Origin: Ceratodon purpureus
Taxonomy: Eukaryota; Streptophyta; Bryopsida; Pseudoditrichales; Ditrichaceae
Assembly: GCA_014871385.1 (NCBI GenBank)
Contig: CM026424.1
Span: 15,714,892-15,778,891 of the forward strand
DNA length: 64,000 nt
Direction of reading: 5' to 3'
The translations under genes were made by a program, and so were the position numbers. Below are positions 35,509 through 47,400 of the stretch, in pieces (the stretch's first letter is position 1; every line of letters starts with the position of its first letter). The notes under the pieces were generated by a model. It did not search any database and was not told the DNA's origin. It saw only the letters and a program-made list of their open reading frames with translations.

Positions 35509-35742
35509 GTGGTGATTTTCACTAAAAGAGGAATGTGCTTAAGAGCAGATCACTGTTTAAGTGCTGCAGGAATGATAGCCAAAGATCTAAAATCCATGGT
35601 TAATATTGAGAACGAAGAGCATGTAAAACCCTTACCATGTGCAGCTTCCGCTTTCCCTTCACCACGACCGAAGTCGCCCAACCCTCTCAATGACATCAAC
35701 GATAGCCCCACTAAAAAGAAGAACCAACTGTGCCAATCCTGA
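35509..35742 (+). pseudogene. Trypsin-fold protease remnant, N-terminal part
   Basis: IFTKRGMCLRADHCLSAAG resembles the catalytic-His region of trypsin-like proteases (TAAHCL). The rest of the 77-residue frame is not recognisable. Together with the minus-strand piece at 34337-34705 it may represent one ancestral gene split and inverted around the palindrome centre, but this is inference. Confidence 0.3.
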
Positions 35743-36825
35743 AAACAACGCCATAAACGCCACTAGCTATGAACGTCCGCTGGCGGCCAATTTTGCTATG
35801 TCAAAAATACTAAGAAGCAGAAGTATGTCATGTTGCACGGAATGCATGTTTGCGCTATAACATGTTACAAGATTCATGCTATACACGTGGACAATGAATT
35901 TTGTAAGGCTTTTATTAGATTGGATATGATCAACACTATCTATAATCTCCAATTTGAAGCATTACTCTCTCTCTCCCTCTTTGCGCCTAGAGAAAGATTA
36001 TTAATATTTATTTGGCATGTAGCTCTTTATTTTGAGATAAAATGATAAGCATTTAAATAAATTATATCGATTGTTAAACATTTATAATATTATAATATAA
36101 ATTGATAAATTTTGCTATAAAATATTTTAATTTAAATAATAATATCTTTTTTCTATAAATCAAAATACCATAATGTACATAATTTAAATATCTAGGGATT
36201 GATTTTATTACTCATTATTTTACATGTATATTTAAAATCACATGTAAATAATGTGTATTCAATGGTATCTGAAATTCTAATATAATTTATGAAAAAATAA
36301 CAACATGATTTAAAATAGGTTTTTTAATAACAAATTAAATTAATTTACATCAAGATTATATATTTTATAAAATCAATGTAATTTGTTTTAAAACATATCA
36401 TTATATCTCAAAGTAGTGAATTGTATTTGAAATTGTAGCAATACAGTTTAAATTATTTGAATATGGGTTTTTAATTAATCTATTCAATTAAGTACAAATT
36501 AAAATTTATGGCATAAAATCATACACAAACTAGCAATTGCAATTAACTAAATTTTATAAAACCTAGGTTTTAAGGTGCATTTATGGATTATCTGAATTTC
36601 CGTCTATCTTTTTGTTTTCAAGTGGTATTCATGTACAACCCCAAGTTAAAAAACCTTCAAATTTGTTTGGTTGGAAAATTTCAACTTAATTAATTAAACT
36701 TAATACATGTACAGTCTCTAATTTGATTAAAACTTTCAAATAAGAGTTGAAAATTTCAACTCCTTCTTCGACTCAATTCACTAACCTCTCCAAATGTAGA
36801 CTTCCTCTATGATGATATTGGTTAA

Positions 36826-37588
36826 CCCCCAAATGACTGAGCCTATGACCACGGAAATAGACTTTGACTTTGGATGCTTTATTTTGCTGCTATAAATAAT
36901 GTAAAGTATGAATTTTAAACTTTTCTTAGCTAGATACACATGTTATCTACAAGAAATAATTTTATCGAAATTAAATGTTTCAAAATGTAATTAATTTAAA
37001 TTTTCAAAAAAAAAAAACAAAAAAAATTCATATCAAATATAGGTTATACTAAAAAATTATGAAATATTTACCATAGATGAATATGACAACCAAGAACCTT
37101 ATATCTGTTACCGTGCTCAAAAATCATGTTTTAATTCAAAAATATGATGAAAAAACCTAAAACCGTGGAAAATCAAGAAGTAGCCACGGTTATACCCCTT
37201 CATCTTATACCAGCTATAAATCACTCAATTTTAGGTATTTTTCAAAATTTTAAATTGGACTGGAAAATATATTAACCAAACTACATTTCATTTGTTTACC
37301 TCAACTACAAAAAAGATCATCCCCATAGTCAAAATTGTGTTTCACCTGTCTGTATCAAGTGTATCAAGGAAGTTTTTAATACACATACGGTATTGATCTT
37401 TTTGACTGTAAGGAGGCACCAAAATTCATGAAATTATTATTTTAATAAATTTTTAATGAGGTTAGATAGATCTCTCTCAACTTTACCACGTGAAAAAAGA
37501 AATGGATGAAAAATTGTCATTTGGATGACAGTTATGGAACTTGGAAAAATGAAAACGACCACTTTTTGGTCGTTTAGGCGTTTAGGGG
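36826..37588. mobile_element. piggyBac-type MITE, 763 bp, right arm
   Basis: Mirror copy of the left-arm element, flanked by TTAA at 36822-36825 and 37589-37592, with the same length to the base. It arrived by duplication of the arm and not by a second insertion, since both copies share the same flanks. Confidence 0.85.
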
Positions 37589-38031
37589 TTAACTCTTCTC
37601 TATGCTCTGTCTGCTCAAAATTTGTGAGGAGATTGCACTAAATAAAGTGGAGTTGCAAGTACTCATAATTTACTTCTCAGTGTAAGCTGGTAAAACTAAT
37701 ATGTCATATTACATAATTTACATTGAAAATCCATACTTCAGCAAAAAGCTGCTGAATTTATCACAAAAAAAGCTGAATCCTTTCTAAAACAAATTATGTT
37801 TTCATGAATCAGATTCTTCAGAAGTGAAAAAGAGGTAATCTAATTTGTGAACTCGGAAACCGAGTACATTCCTGCAGTAAGCCGCAAATATGCTCATGTA
37901 TTCACATCACTACATTACGAACTCGCTAAATCTTATCCACCTCCTCAAAGTCTACAATCTCTCAAGGGAACAAAGTCCATGCTTGGTGCCTGTACAAAAT
38001 TATATACAAGTGTAACAGCTACTACAGACAT

Positions 38032-38945
38032 TTAAAAGCCGAAGACGGCAGAGTGGGTGAAGGCCTCTGTCACCACCAAGCCGAAGAAGCCCAGCATGGC
38101 AATGCGCCCGTTCCATCGCTCGGCTCTAGCCGTGAAAGGCCCGAAGCTGCGAGCATCCGTCGACTCCCCGCTCATGATCGGAACCAGCGATGCGTACGTG
38201 AACAGCTGCACCGCGCCCAAGAAGTACAACAGCCCCGGCTGCCCAGCGTTCGTCACCTGCTCGAACACGGTCTGCCCGCTCATCTTCTCCACCACCACTG
38301 CCCACACGAACCCTAGCATCGCCTGCAGCCAATTGGCACATCATGCGTCAGTGCAATTAGAGAACCACATGGCGCAAGCACTAATTATCTGAAGCTGCAA
38401 AATGTACTGATTGCAATGATCCATGACTCACATTTGAGCACACCAACAGCCACCAAGAATCCACGAAACAATAACCATGCCCCCAAGGCCATTACAAGAA
38501 ACTGAATTAATGCAATGTAACATCATATTACCAGGCGGCAGTTGATGGTCTCGGGCGCGGCCCCGTCGAACGCGAACACGCTCCAGAACGACTTGTCGCC
38601 CGTCTCGGGCCTCCTCTCCACCTCGGGGCGCGGGTAGAACGACCCGGACGTGGGCTCCGTGCCGAACACAGATTTCCTCTCGGACTCGTTGGTCTCCTGG
38701 TTGCGCAGGATGTCGTCCTTGGTGATGGTCTTCTTCGTCTGCTGGTCGATCACTCCCTTGGCGTCCGCCAATGGGCCCTGGCCCTTCCCAGCGTCGCACC
38801 TCACACGACCCGCAAGCGAGGTCATCAACCTGGGAGCAAGTCTCGCACCTCCAGCTCCGCCCACCTTGGTGAGCCTCCCCTGGAGGGGCAGAGCCTGCAA
38901 GCCTCCAACGAGAGCAGAGCTCGACATCATCATCATGGCTGCCAT
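38032..38945 (-). CDS. ELIP: Early light-inducible protein, copy 3
   Basis: Exons 38532-38945 and 38032-38322 join to 234 residues identical to copy 2. Promoter, leader, intron and 3' flank are also identical to copy 2 over about 3 kb. The two genes converge on the palindrome spacer, with stops 5.7 kb apart. The role is as for the other copies: a pigment-binding thylakoid stress protein. Because copy 2 and copy 3 are indistinguishable over their whole transcripts, short reads cannot separate their expression. Confidence 0.95.
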
Positions 38946-39103
38946 GGCTGGTTCTCTAACTACAACCTCGCGAGCAGAGTACCTAGATATAAGCTAGAGA
39001 GCAGTTTTCACTGGTACGTGATGTTCCCTGGAGATTTGCGACAGTTGATGTTTGGGATTACTGTTAGAAATGGTTGATGAGGAATCAGTGAGCTATGGGG
39101 GCA

Positions 39104-39109
39104 TTTATA
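39104..39109 (-). promoter_or_regulatory. TATA box of ELIP-3
   Basis: Mirror of the ELIP-2 TATAAA, at the same distance from the ATG. Confidence 0.6.
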
Positions 39110-41069
39110 GGAGTCATGGAGAGCGCATGGAGTCGTTTGGGTGGAGGGTCGGGATTTTTGTGCATGGTCCATGGCCGTGTGGTTCGTGCCACAGTAGCAT
39201 GTAGGCGTGGCTACTGGAGAGGGTGACTACGTTGGTGACTTGGGAACTGGGCATTTGGTTTTCCTGTGAGATGTCCATTTGCCTGGTGTTCGTGTGGTGG
39301 CATTTCTTTGTTTGCTGAGATCCGGTTGACGTCTTTGCTGGCTAAGAACTGGCTGATGTCTTTGTTTGCTGAGTATTGGTTGATGTCTCTGTTGACTGAA
39401 CATGTTTCTGTGAAGGATGAAGTGACGAGCGCAGCAGTGTATTGGTTGAAGGGTTTCTTGAATGTAGTTTAGTTTGTTGCTAGAAATTTTGAGATACCCT
39501 AAACTTGCTGATAAATATCTTGACATTACGGACAGACCTCTTCAGCTTACAAATCTAACCATGTCAAGGATGGGGTTGGCATCATGTTCACTTGATTCTG
39601 TAAAGCTTGCCCATGGAATTGCACAAAAACGATACAATTTCAGATTTTATTATTTTGGTAACAAACTCTTTTATCCCTTTTGTAACAGCCGATACAGCAT
39701 AAATAACCTATTCTTCAATTACAGCGGTCTAATAGAATCTTCAGATCATAGTCTTCGATTGTATAGCCTTCAATTATTTCATCACCTTCAATGTTTTTTC
39801 ATTGTTTGTAAACTGTTATCATCAGTTCAAAAACTATATATCAGTATCAAGTCTTAATAAATCTAATTAAAAACAAAAAGCGATGGTTGCAGACGTTCGT
39901 GGGAGACTGTGAGACATTTCATAAAAAGCCTGGTGACAGATCCTAAAACAGAATGATGAAGGGCTAACTGGCTCCCTTACCCAGCAAGACAGTACACATA
40001 CTTCCTTTTTTCTTTTTTCTTTTTTTTTGAAGGAATACAGGACATACTTTCATGCTTCAGGATTTATGCACATTCCAGCAAGTTGTCGCAAATTCCAATA
40101 TGATCACCTTCTGCCAATTGTGTTGCCGGGTCTTTTTTGAATGTCAGTAGTCTTCCTTGGAAGTTGGAAGCATCTACACCTGGTTTTTCTGTCTTCATAA
40201 AACGATGCAGCTGCTTTTCCTGGCGAGTTCCAGTGTCCCCGACTCGAGTTGTCTGTGCTTTTCTCGCTATTCGAAGAATTCGTTGCCTGATTAGGGGTTA
40301 CAGTTACAGTACTCGCCCTGCAGGGGACCTGAAGGGTTAAGTCCTCGGAGTATCACATCGTCACTGTCACGATCGTCAGGATTTTGAGTTAAACTTGGGA
40401 GATTCCCATATTTTGGAGTGTCGGACAAGTGGGTAGTCTTTAAATTGTGTGATCATGGAATGAGAAGTATTTTGGTTTGTGAGATTTAAATTTTATTATA
40501 CATGTGCGTTGAGAAGTACTCTTGAGGTGCTCATACTTGAGCTGCAGTCATGGAGGTGGGCTTGGTGTAATTCTAGAGAGGATTCGGAGAATGATTGTGT
40601 GACCATGCATGAACATGAACATGAACACGGAGGCAGGTCATGAGATCGAGAAATAATCTGGTGTTACTCTGGTTCCATTTATGCTACGAAGTCGAAAATA
40701 TTACGACCTTTTTTAAGTAGCTCTTCGTTGTTCCCAATTGTGGGATCCGGAATGATTACTTATTTCCTCTAATACAGACTTCACGCATTTCCTTTCAACC
40801 AGAATAAATCTATTGCAAGGCTGTAAATTTTCAGTCAAATTTAATGCCTGAATATATAGTCTGTATTCTCATCGTAATTTGAATATAAAAGAATTGCTCC
40901 ATACCCTTAAAATTAGTATGATGCAAGCAATGATGCTGAATTCGCATCATTATTCTAATAGTTTTTTTGGACAACAATATCCCACAGTATTTTTGTGGCA
41001 AAAATATGGGTTTGCGTTCTTTTCTAGAGGAAGAATCTATACAGTATGTTACTAAGAGGACTAAAAACA
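39110..41069. other. Right-arm intergenic DNA between ELIP-3 and the UPF0643-like gene
   Basis: Mirror of 29320-31275 with scattered substitutions and small indels. It includes the 27-bp repeat array (about 39297-39397) and a pyrimidine-rich run near 40005-40030. I see no gene conserved between the arms here. Confidence 0.55.
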
Positions 41070-42151
41070 TCAGGAGGACATGCTTCCGAGTAGCGTGAAC
41101 GTCGGGACGAGATTTTCGTCAATTTTGAGGGAGTATCTCTCCAGAGTGTACATGTCATACATGGCCGACGTCAGCTTCATGGCTACGCGGTGTGCCGGTT
41201 TGTGAATTGCCTTTACTGCATCTTCTCGGCTCGCCCAGATGCACATTGCCAAGCACTCGCGTCGCTCGTTCAAAATCCCATACCAATACTGCACAGAATT
41301 CGAAACACGAGCACGCTTACAAGAGGCTTTTTAGAGCTCAAGCTGGACTTTAATGTACGATACTAAAGTGGCCACTTAAATGCAGTCACATATTAAGCAA
41401 TTTGTACAGAACATTGAACATTTTTGTGCAACTTAGGTTTCAGCATTGTGTACAAAACATTCCGGAGCTTAGCTAGATATACCCCGAAAAAACTAGAAAA
41501 ACTAGAGACAATGTGCTGTAAACTGCATTTCTAATCTAGAGATTTCGGTGTGCTGCAATGTGGAAAAATTAAAACTACGCTTCTGAAGAACTTCGGCTGC
41601 TGGATTATGATCCAAATTCACACAATAAGATTCCCGTTGCCAATTGTCCAAGGTACTGGTTCACAACTTCACACTAATCATTAGACTCTGAGTTGTACAC
41701 AACTTAAACTCGAAAATGCTATCCATTAACCGAGCTCTGAGAATGCAATCTGCTCCTTTTAGGGCACCAGAATTAAATTTCACATTGCCGAAAGTCAAAG
41801 TTCCACCTGTAACGCATTGAGTGCTAAAACTGCAATTGAAAGTTGTGTGCGCACCTTAAGCAATCCACCGCTAAGGCGAGCTTCTTCCTGAGCTGCGGCA
41901 TCGGCGTTGTAAAGCATTTCATTGTCTGCGGACGACTTGCGGATGGAACGGAATACAACCAGATAAAATTCCCTTCCATGAAATGTCACCAAGTCTTTCA
42001 GTTCACGGTTCCAATCGAAGCACTTCTCCACCGGCGTGGTGAGCGGATCTGTGTACGCGTATTGATTGGCAGCTAGCTGCTTCACCGTGTAAACCGGCAC
42101 TACTTCTTGCACGGAAATGAACATCCCTCCTTCTCCCCCTTGCTCCGGCAT
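41070..42151 (-). CDS. Conserved small protein, UPF0643-like (intact copy)
   Basis: Exons 41855-42151 and 41070-41288 join to 171 residues. The start MPEQGGEGGMF follows a leader acceptor-like TTGTTGCAG; the same ATG is kept in the left copy. The second exon (WYGILNERRECLAMCIWAS...HRVAMKLTSAMYDMYTLERY) resembles the C-terminal signature of the uncharacterised fungal and plant family UPF0643 (CLAxCxW... then YxxYxLERY). The function is unknown, and no signal peptide or membrane segment is seen. The family name is from memory and moderately certain. This copy is intact; its partner in the left arm is broken by an insertion. Confidence 0.6.
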
Positions 42152-42400
42152 TTTCAAATCACTGCAACAAATAAAATACAATGTCCCTAGGCATGATTCA
42201 CAAAAGGCCCGCGGTATAACAACATACATCAGCATAGCTCACTCTCAAATCTCCTGCTGCCACAACTAAGAAATCTTTGGCATTGTTCCTTAAAATACAA
42301 GCAGTGCTTACATTGAGAACACAAGTTTCTCCATACTCAGTCTCAAATCACTGCAAAACCAAAACACAACCGTGTCTCTAAGCACGGGTCACAAACAGGC

Positions 42401-44967
42401 CCCTATGTAGTTCAAACATCAAATCATGAATCTGCAACGCCCCCGGGCTAACATTTCCCAATCAAGAACTATCAGGCCTACATCACGACCTACACCGGCC
42501 GCTGGCACAAGCAGTTCTAACTGTTAAACACCCAGTCTTAACTCACTTCACAAACGAAACACAACCACCATCGTAGCTCAAAGTTCTAAAACTTGACTCC
42601 AGTTCTCCCCCACGACCTACGAACTAAACACTCCCACGCCATACAATATTCATTAAGAACACTCTAATATTACTGATGAAAAGAAAACCAAACCCAGCTG
42701 CACAACCTCTCAAGATCCATACGTACAAGAACCACATACCCAAGGATATCCTGGAGCCTGGAGCCTGGAGCCTTCAGATATATCGACCCGACTGAACGCA
42801 GCGCCTCGACAACGTCAAGTATTCCCTTCAAACTCGGCAACAATGGCACCAATTCAACCCAACCAACCTGATCGAAGCCTAGAGCTGAGACTCAGTTTCT
42901 GAAACTCCGGTGATCGAATGTGCACACAACTCAGAACTTGGTCAAATGAAGCAGCGCCTCTTCAACGTCAAGTCCTCGTGACTTCTAACTCGACAACAGC
43001 GGCACTAATTCTACCCAACCAACCTGATCGATCGAAGCCTAGAGTTGAAACTCAGTTTCTGAAACACTCAGTCTGGTGATCGATCAATGTGTAGACACAA
43101 GTGGGCACTTGGTGCAGAGGAGCGCAGCTTTATGCGAAAGCGCGATGGCCAGGCTGATGATGATCGGCGCATATGCATGGATCCGGGGCGGCCTTGGAAC
43201 ATGCTGCAGTGCAGCGCTGGTCACGCCGGTGCGCCTCGTGAGCGGAGGCTGTCGATTTGATTTCTGCGCAGCCCCTGACGACGCACGCATCTGGACGCCA
43301 ATGGGGTCCACGTTCTCCCTCGCCCGGATTCGGACCCGGTGCAGTGAACAGCAACTGCAGGTCGCGTCTATCTAGGACTCCGGTAGATGCTCCTTCTTCG
43401 ATCTACGATATGGGGTTGATTTCAGGTGGATTTCGTGGGGGGCTTCGATTTGGGTTTGGAAGGCGCTGTTGCTAATTCTGTAAAGGCAACTTCTGCTGTG
43501 AATGGAGGTGTTTTTTGTGATTTTTTACTTTATTTTATTCTATTTTTTATTATTTTTACCGTGAACTTTTATTGTGATTTTACTTGCTGCGCAGCTTTGA
43601 TTGTGTTTGGGATTGAAGTGTGTATTTGTAGGATGTAAGAATGTATCCAGGTTCCATTTGATTGTTGAAGTGTTTAAGAATTTGGTACAACATGATTATG
43701 TAAGGTGGTTGAAGTATGATTTTAAAAAAGCTTTTAAAACAAATGTTGTGATTTTACTAAAAAAGAGTATTATATTGTTTAAGTCTATAAATTTATTAAT
43801 AATAATCTAGTTTTTTAAACGAATCTCTTGATTTGGGAATACATAAAAAAATAGATTTTGAAATTTCCTCATACATATAAGTTTAAGATGGATTTAAATT
43901 ACTGTAGGTAATCAAATAAAATTAGGGGACCATGTGATGAATATTGCATGACTATGACACACAATAATATTGTATTTAAAACCTCTGTCATATTACATTA
44001 TAGAATGAGATATATGCATTATCAAATGATATTTTTATGAAACTTTGAGTAACAAAACTAATTTGATTCAAGTATGACTTTGAACTACTTAAAAACTAGT
44101 AAGAATCTTTTTAAAACCGTATTTAATAAATTAACACGTAAGCAGTAAAAATATAAGACTTTAATTTGAAAATATTAGCCTTCTTATTACAGATTTTAAC
44201 GATTTTATTTTGTGATTCTTCTAGATGTAACATTATGAGTTGCATTTACATAGATTTTAAAAATAAGTATATACCTTATTTCATTTACAATTTAGATCTT
44301 AAAAGCATCCATATTAACAATTATTACATCATATTTTAAATCAAAAATTTGTTTTATTTTTTTGTTCAATAATTATATAAATTATCTTTGATCATTTTTT
44401 CATTAAAAAAATACTATTTTATTAGAATGGTTCATAAATTATAATATGATGGTATGTATATAATTTATAGTTCAAACTTCATGTGATAATAATCTATAAT
44501 AATATAAATTGTTTTATTAAAAAATGGATTAAAATTTTATCAAATAAGCCACCAATCATTCTTTGTTTTCACATTTCAATATATTATTTCTATGTTTTAA
44601 AAAAAATACAATGTATCTAACAACTTACTATTCTATTATAATACATTTAAATCATGTTAAATTAATGAAACCTAAAACAAAAGTTGATAAATATAAATAT
44701 ACACTTGAAAGATTGATATATGAGTTAAGGACCGTAAAATCTATAGAGTACTATCAACTTACACTACATTGGTAGGGAAAAAAAAAATTCCTTTGTGCAA
44801 AGGTCAACTGAGCTGTAGAATTTCTTTTAAGATATAAATAGAAAATCAAGCAAAATAAAAAAGAGAAAATGAATAGCATCTAATAGGATGCAATGCCCTC
44901 CCTTTTTACTTAGTTTTCCCGCAATGAATGAACTTGATTAGTAAACACCTCGCATGAGCAAAACTCT
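42401..44967. other. Intergenic outside the right palindrome arm
   Basis: No supported gene. 42798-43110 is a tandem duplication, and 43100-43475 is GC-rich with open frames on both strands that match nothing I recognise. From 43,500 to 44,960 the DNA is very AT-rich. Confidence 0.5.
42798..43110. repeat. Tandem duplication, period about 153 bp
   Basis: Two units, each starting GCAGCGCCTC (42798 and 42951) and sharing CCCAACCAACCTGATCGA and CTCAGTTTCTGAAAC, are about 80 percent alike by eye. They lie 400 bp outside the palindrome arm. Confidence 0.8.
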
Positions 44968-45470
44968 TTGTTCTCAAAGTTGGTGAAAAATGGAAAATCC
45001 GAGGATGATGCAGTAAAATATGTTCAGTCCATTCCATCATTCCTATATGTACCGCAAGAAAAGTGGCCTTCTAAGCGGGAAGATGGAAATAAACAACTTC
45101 CATTTATTGTGGAGGTTGATGAACATGGCTTCGCCTCGGATTATCAGATTTTCATCCACTTTAAAATTAAAGAAAGAAATCTCTCAAGGAATGATATGTT
45201 TTTGATAACCAAGAATATGTTGAGGAAAATGAACATTGAGATCGGTGAAATCCTTAGAGAATCAATAATTATCCTATGCTTCCATGGGTTCAAAAAAAGA
45301 GTGCAAGAATCAAATCCCATCTCAAAAACTCTGAAGTTGATGGTTTGGCTATCATCCAAGGACGAGGATCGTTCATTCTCCAGCTTGACAAATTTACCTA
45401 AGTCCGTAGTACAATTGCCAAGTCTTTTAACTCTAAATCAAACATTAATTTTCTTAACTTAAGAGTTGGA
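44968..45470 (+). pseudogene. Decayed member of an unidentified ORF family, copy 1
   Basis: The longest frame (164 residues) contains VKNGKSEDDAVKYVQSIPSF, EKWPSKREDGNKQLPFIVEV and NMLRKMNIEIGEILRESI. It shares the pattern K-(M/V)-N-I-(E/D)-(I/V)-G-(E/D)-(I/V)-L-x-E-S-I and a later (V/I)-D-G-L-A-(I/L)-I-Q-G with the sequence at 46890-47300. I do not recognise the family. It is not intact. It may be a moss-specific gene family or part of an unknown repetitive element. Confidence 0.45.
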
Positions 45471-46879
45471 TTCTACTCATTGCGCCTTTTTATAGGAGTT
45501 GCTACAACGCAACTATTCCATTTCCTGAAAACTTCACACTCTCCCCAATTTCAAAAAAGACAAATATTGTAAATTCAAACAATATCTAAAATATATAACA
45601 AACAATGACAAATCACCCTAAAACCTATATAAAAAATTCACAAATAACATCAAAAAATCACATAAAAATCCCTTCACTACCTTATAAAACCAAACTTCCT
45701 TCTTCAAAATAGAAATAAAAGAAAACTATTAGTATCTATTTTTGTTGTTAGTTATTATGAGGGGAGGCTGGTAAGCCGAGGCCATATTATTGTTATACAA
45801 TCGGTACCTTATTGCAACCACTAATGACACATCAAAACACACTACACTACCACATACCTTCCCAAATAGTCTATAAAGATAATACCTGCTCTATTCAATC
45901 AATTTAAAACAAATTTTCCAAAACAAATAAGAATAAACCCAAAACACTTCAATATTGTGGATATTATTTCATTAACAAATTAGCGCTACTTCAATGTGAA
46001 GAAATAAAAACTAACCATGGACTAATGCCCAACATATTACGCATATATCCCGCCGTCCACAAACATTGAGTTTAAACATTATTTATCCCGAACACAATAA
46101 AATCTCATCCAGAATATCAATATACAGTAAAATCATTTGCACATATTCCAAAAATAGACCACACAGTGTACCACTGAATAATACAAGAAACTAAACTCAC
46201 AACAATGAAATCAACAAAATATATACAAAACCTATTCCTAAATACAAGTCAATCTCTAACAACACACACCATAACAATATGCATACAACAAAGAATGCCC
46301 TACAACCCCGGAAAAGGAGGCGGAGTCAGATTTATCTACAATAAATACGCATTCCCCAAACACGTGAATAAAATTTGAATACCAGTAAATATTACCTCGT
46401 ATTTACAAATAACAAAAACAAACAATCGTCTACTACGACCATGGCTCATTATACACATGTATATGCCCACATATTTAGAAGATACACGCGTCATTCCTTA
46501 CTTCAAAACCACACTTACTGACTAAATTACCGCACATCCAAATCACACATAATTTTGATTGCGACATCGCACTTAATGGAAGACAAAACAACAACACTAA
46601 CACACCACTACAAGAAGAAGATATCCAATGGAAAAAAAATACACCACATTTCTCAACTTCAAATATGTTTCAACAAACACTAATTTCTCTAAATAAGGTG
46701 GCTATAATTATACATCAATCACTCTAATAGACCGTTTTTCCATAAATTCACCAGACAACATCATATTCACTTCTTCTACAAATATAAATATGAATATAAA
46801 CTTAGACCACTATTCAGTCACCTTACATATCTCTCAAAACATGTTAATAGCCAGACCACCACCTTTGATAAATATCACT
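45471..46879. other. Intergenic AT-rich DNA between the two ORF-family remnants
   Basis: Nothing recognisable on either strand; no terminal repeats were found linking the two remnants into one element. Confidence 0.4.
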
Positions 46880-47400
46880 CAAACTAGAATACTCAACCCA
46901 ATTCCACTAGAAAATTTAGAAAAAATTAATATACAAATCTTCGAAGGAAGAATTCTTTGCATTAACAAAAGAAAGATTGAGCAAAGTGAATATTGATGTC
47001 GGGGATGTTCTAGGGGAGTCAATTGCTATCCTTTGATTTTGTAGGTTAAAGAGAGAGAGTGGTATTATCATACTCCATTTCAAAAACCCCAAAATTGATG
47101 GATTGGCACTTATCCAAGGACAAAGATTATTCATCCTCAAACTTGACAATTTTACTATGGCTCATGGTAAAAATGTCAAATCCTTTGACTCCATCGCAAT
47201 AGCTAGTACGCTATCTATAAAAGTAATTAGTGCTTCATTCAAAGATAACCAGTAATTTACCCGGTTTGAGGAGATTCTTACCGATAGATTTCGAAGGGAC
47301 CTTTAGTTTGAATTAGTCAATATTCAAAAAACCAATCACGCAGAGGCTGCTTGGATTAAAGCATCTTTTTTTGAGGTAACAAAAATGATAAGGCATAGAA
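46880..47400 (+). pseudogene. Decayed member of the same unidentified ORF family, copy 2
   Basis: On the plus strand this segment reads LSKVNIDVGDVLGESIAIL, then KIDGLALIQGQRLFILKLDNF and FDSIAIASTLSIKVI, parallel to the 44968-45470 copy and extending further at the C-terminal side. It is clearly decayed. Function and family are unknown. Confidence 0.45.

Larger units (their letters stand above)
34205..36180. other. Spacer of inverted duplication 2
   Basis: This is 1.98 kb of AT-rich DNA between the arms. It contains older, diverged copies of repeat sequence also found in the arms: about 34850-35070 resembles 36580-36760, and about 35380-35480 resembles 36020-36120. A 30-bp unit beginning CTTGGATTGAGAAATAGC is duplicated in tandem near 35090-35150. 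Two protease-like coding remnants point away from each other. Confidence 0.7.
36181..42400. repeat. Right arm of inverted duplication 2
   Basis: Reverse complement of 25682-34204 without the 2.3-kb insertion. The inner end (36181) lies within AT-rich repeats; the outer end (42400) is exactly where the left arm abuts the MITE at 25678. Confidence 0.93.

Noticed and set aside
43076-43375. GC-rich overlapping open frames on both strands
   Set aside because: Open frames on both strands are expected in GC-rich DNA; no domain, no splice pattern and no homologous copy support coding.
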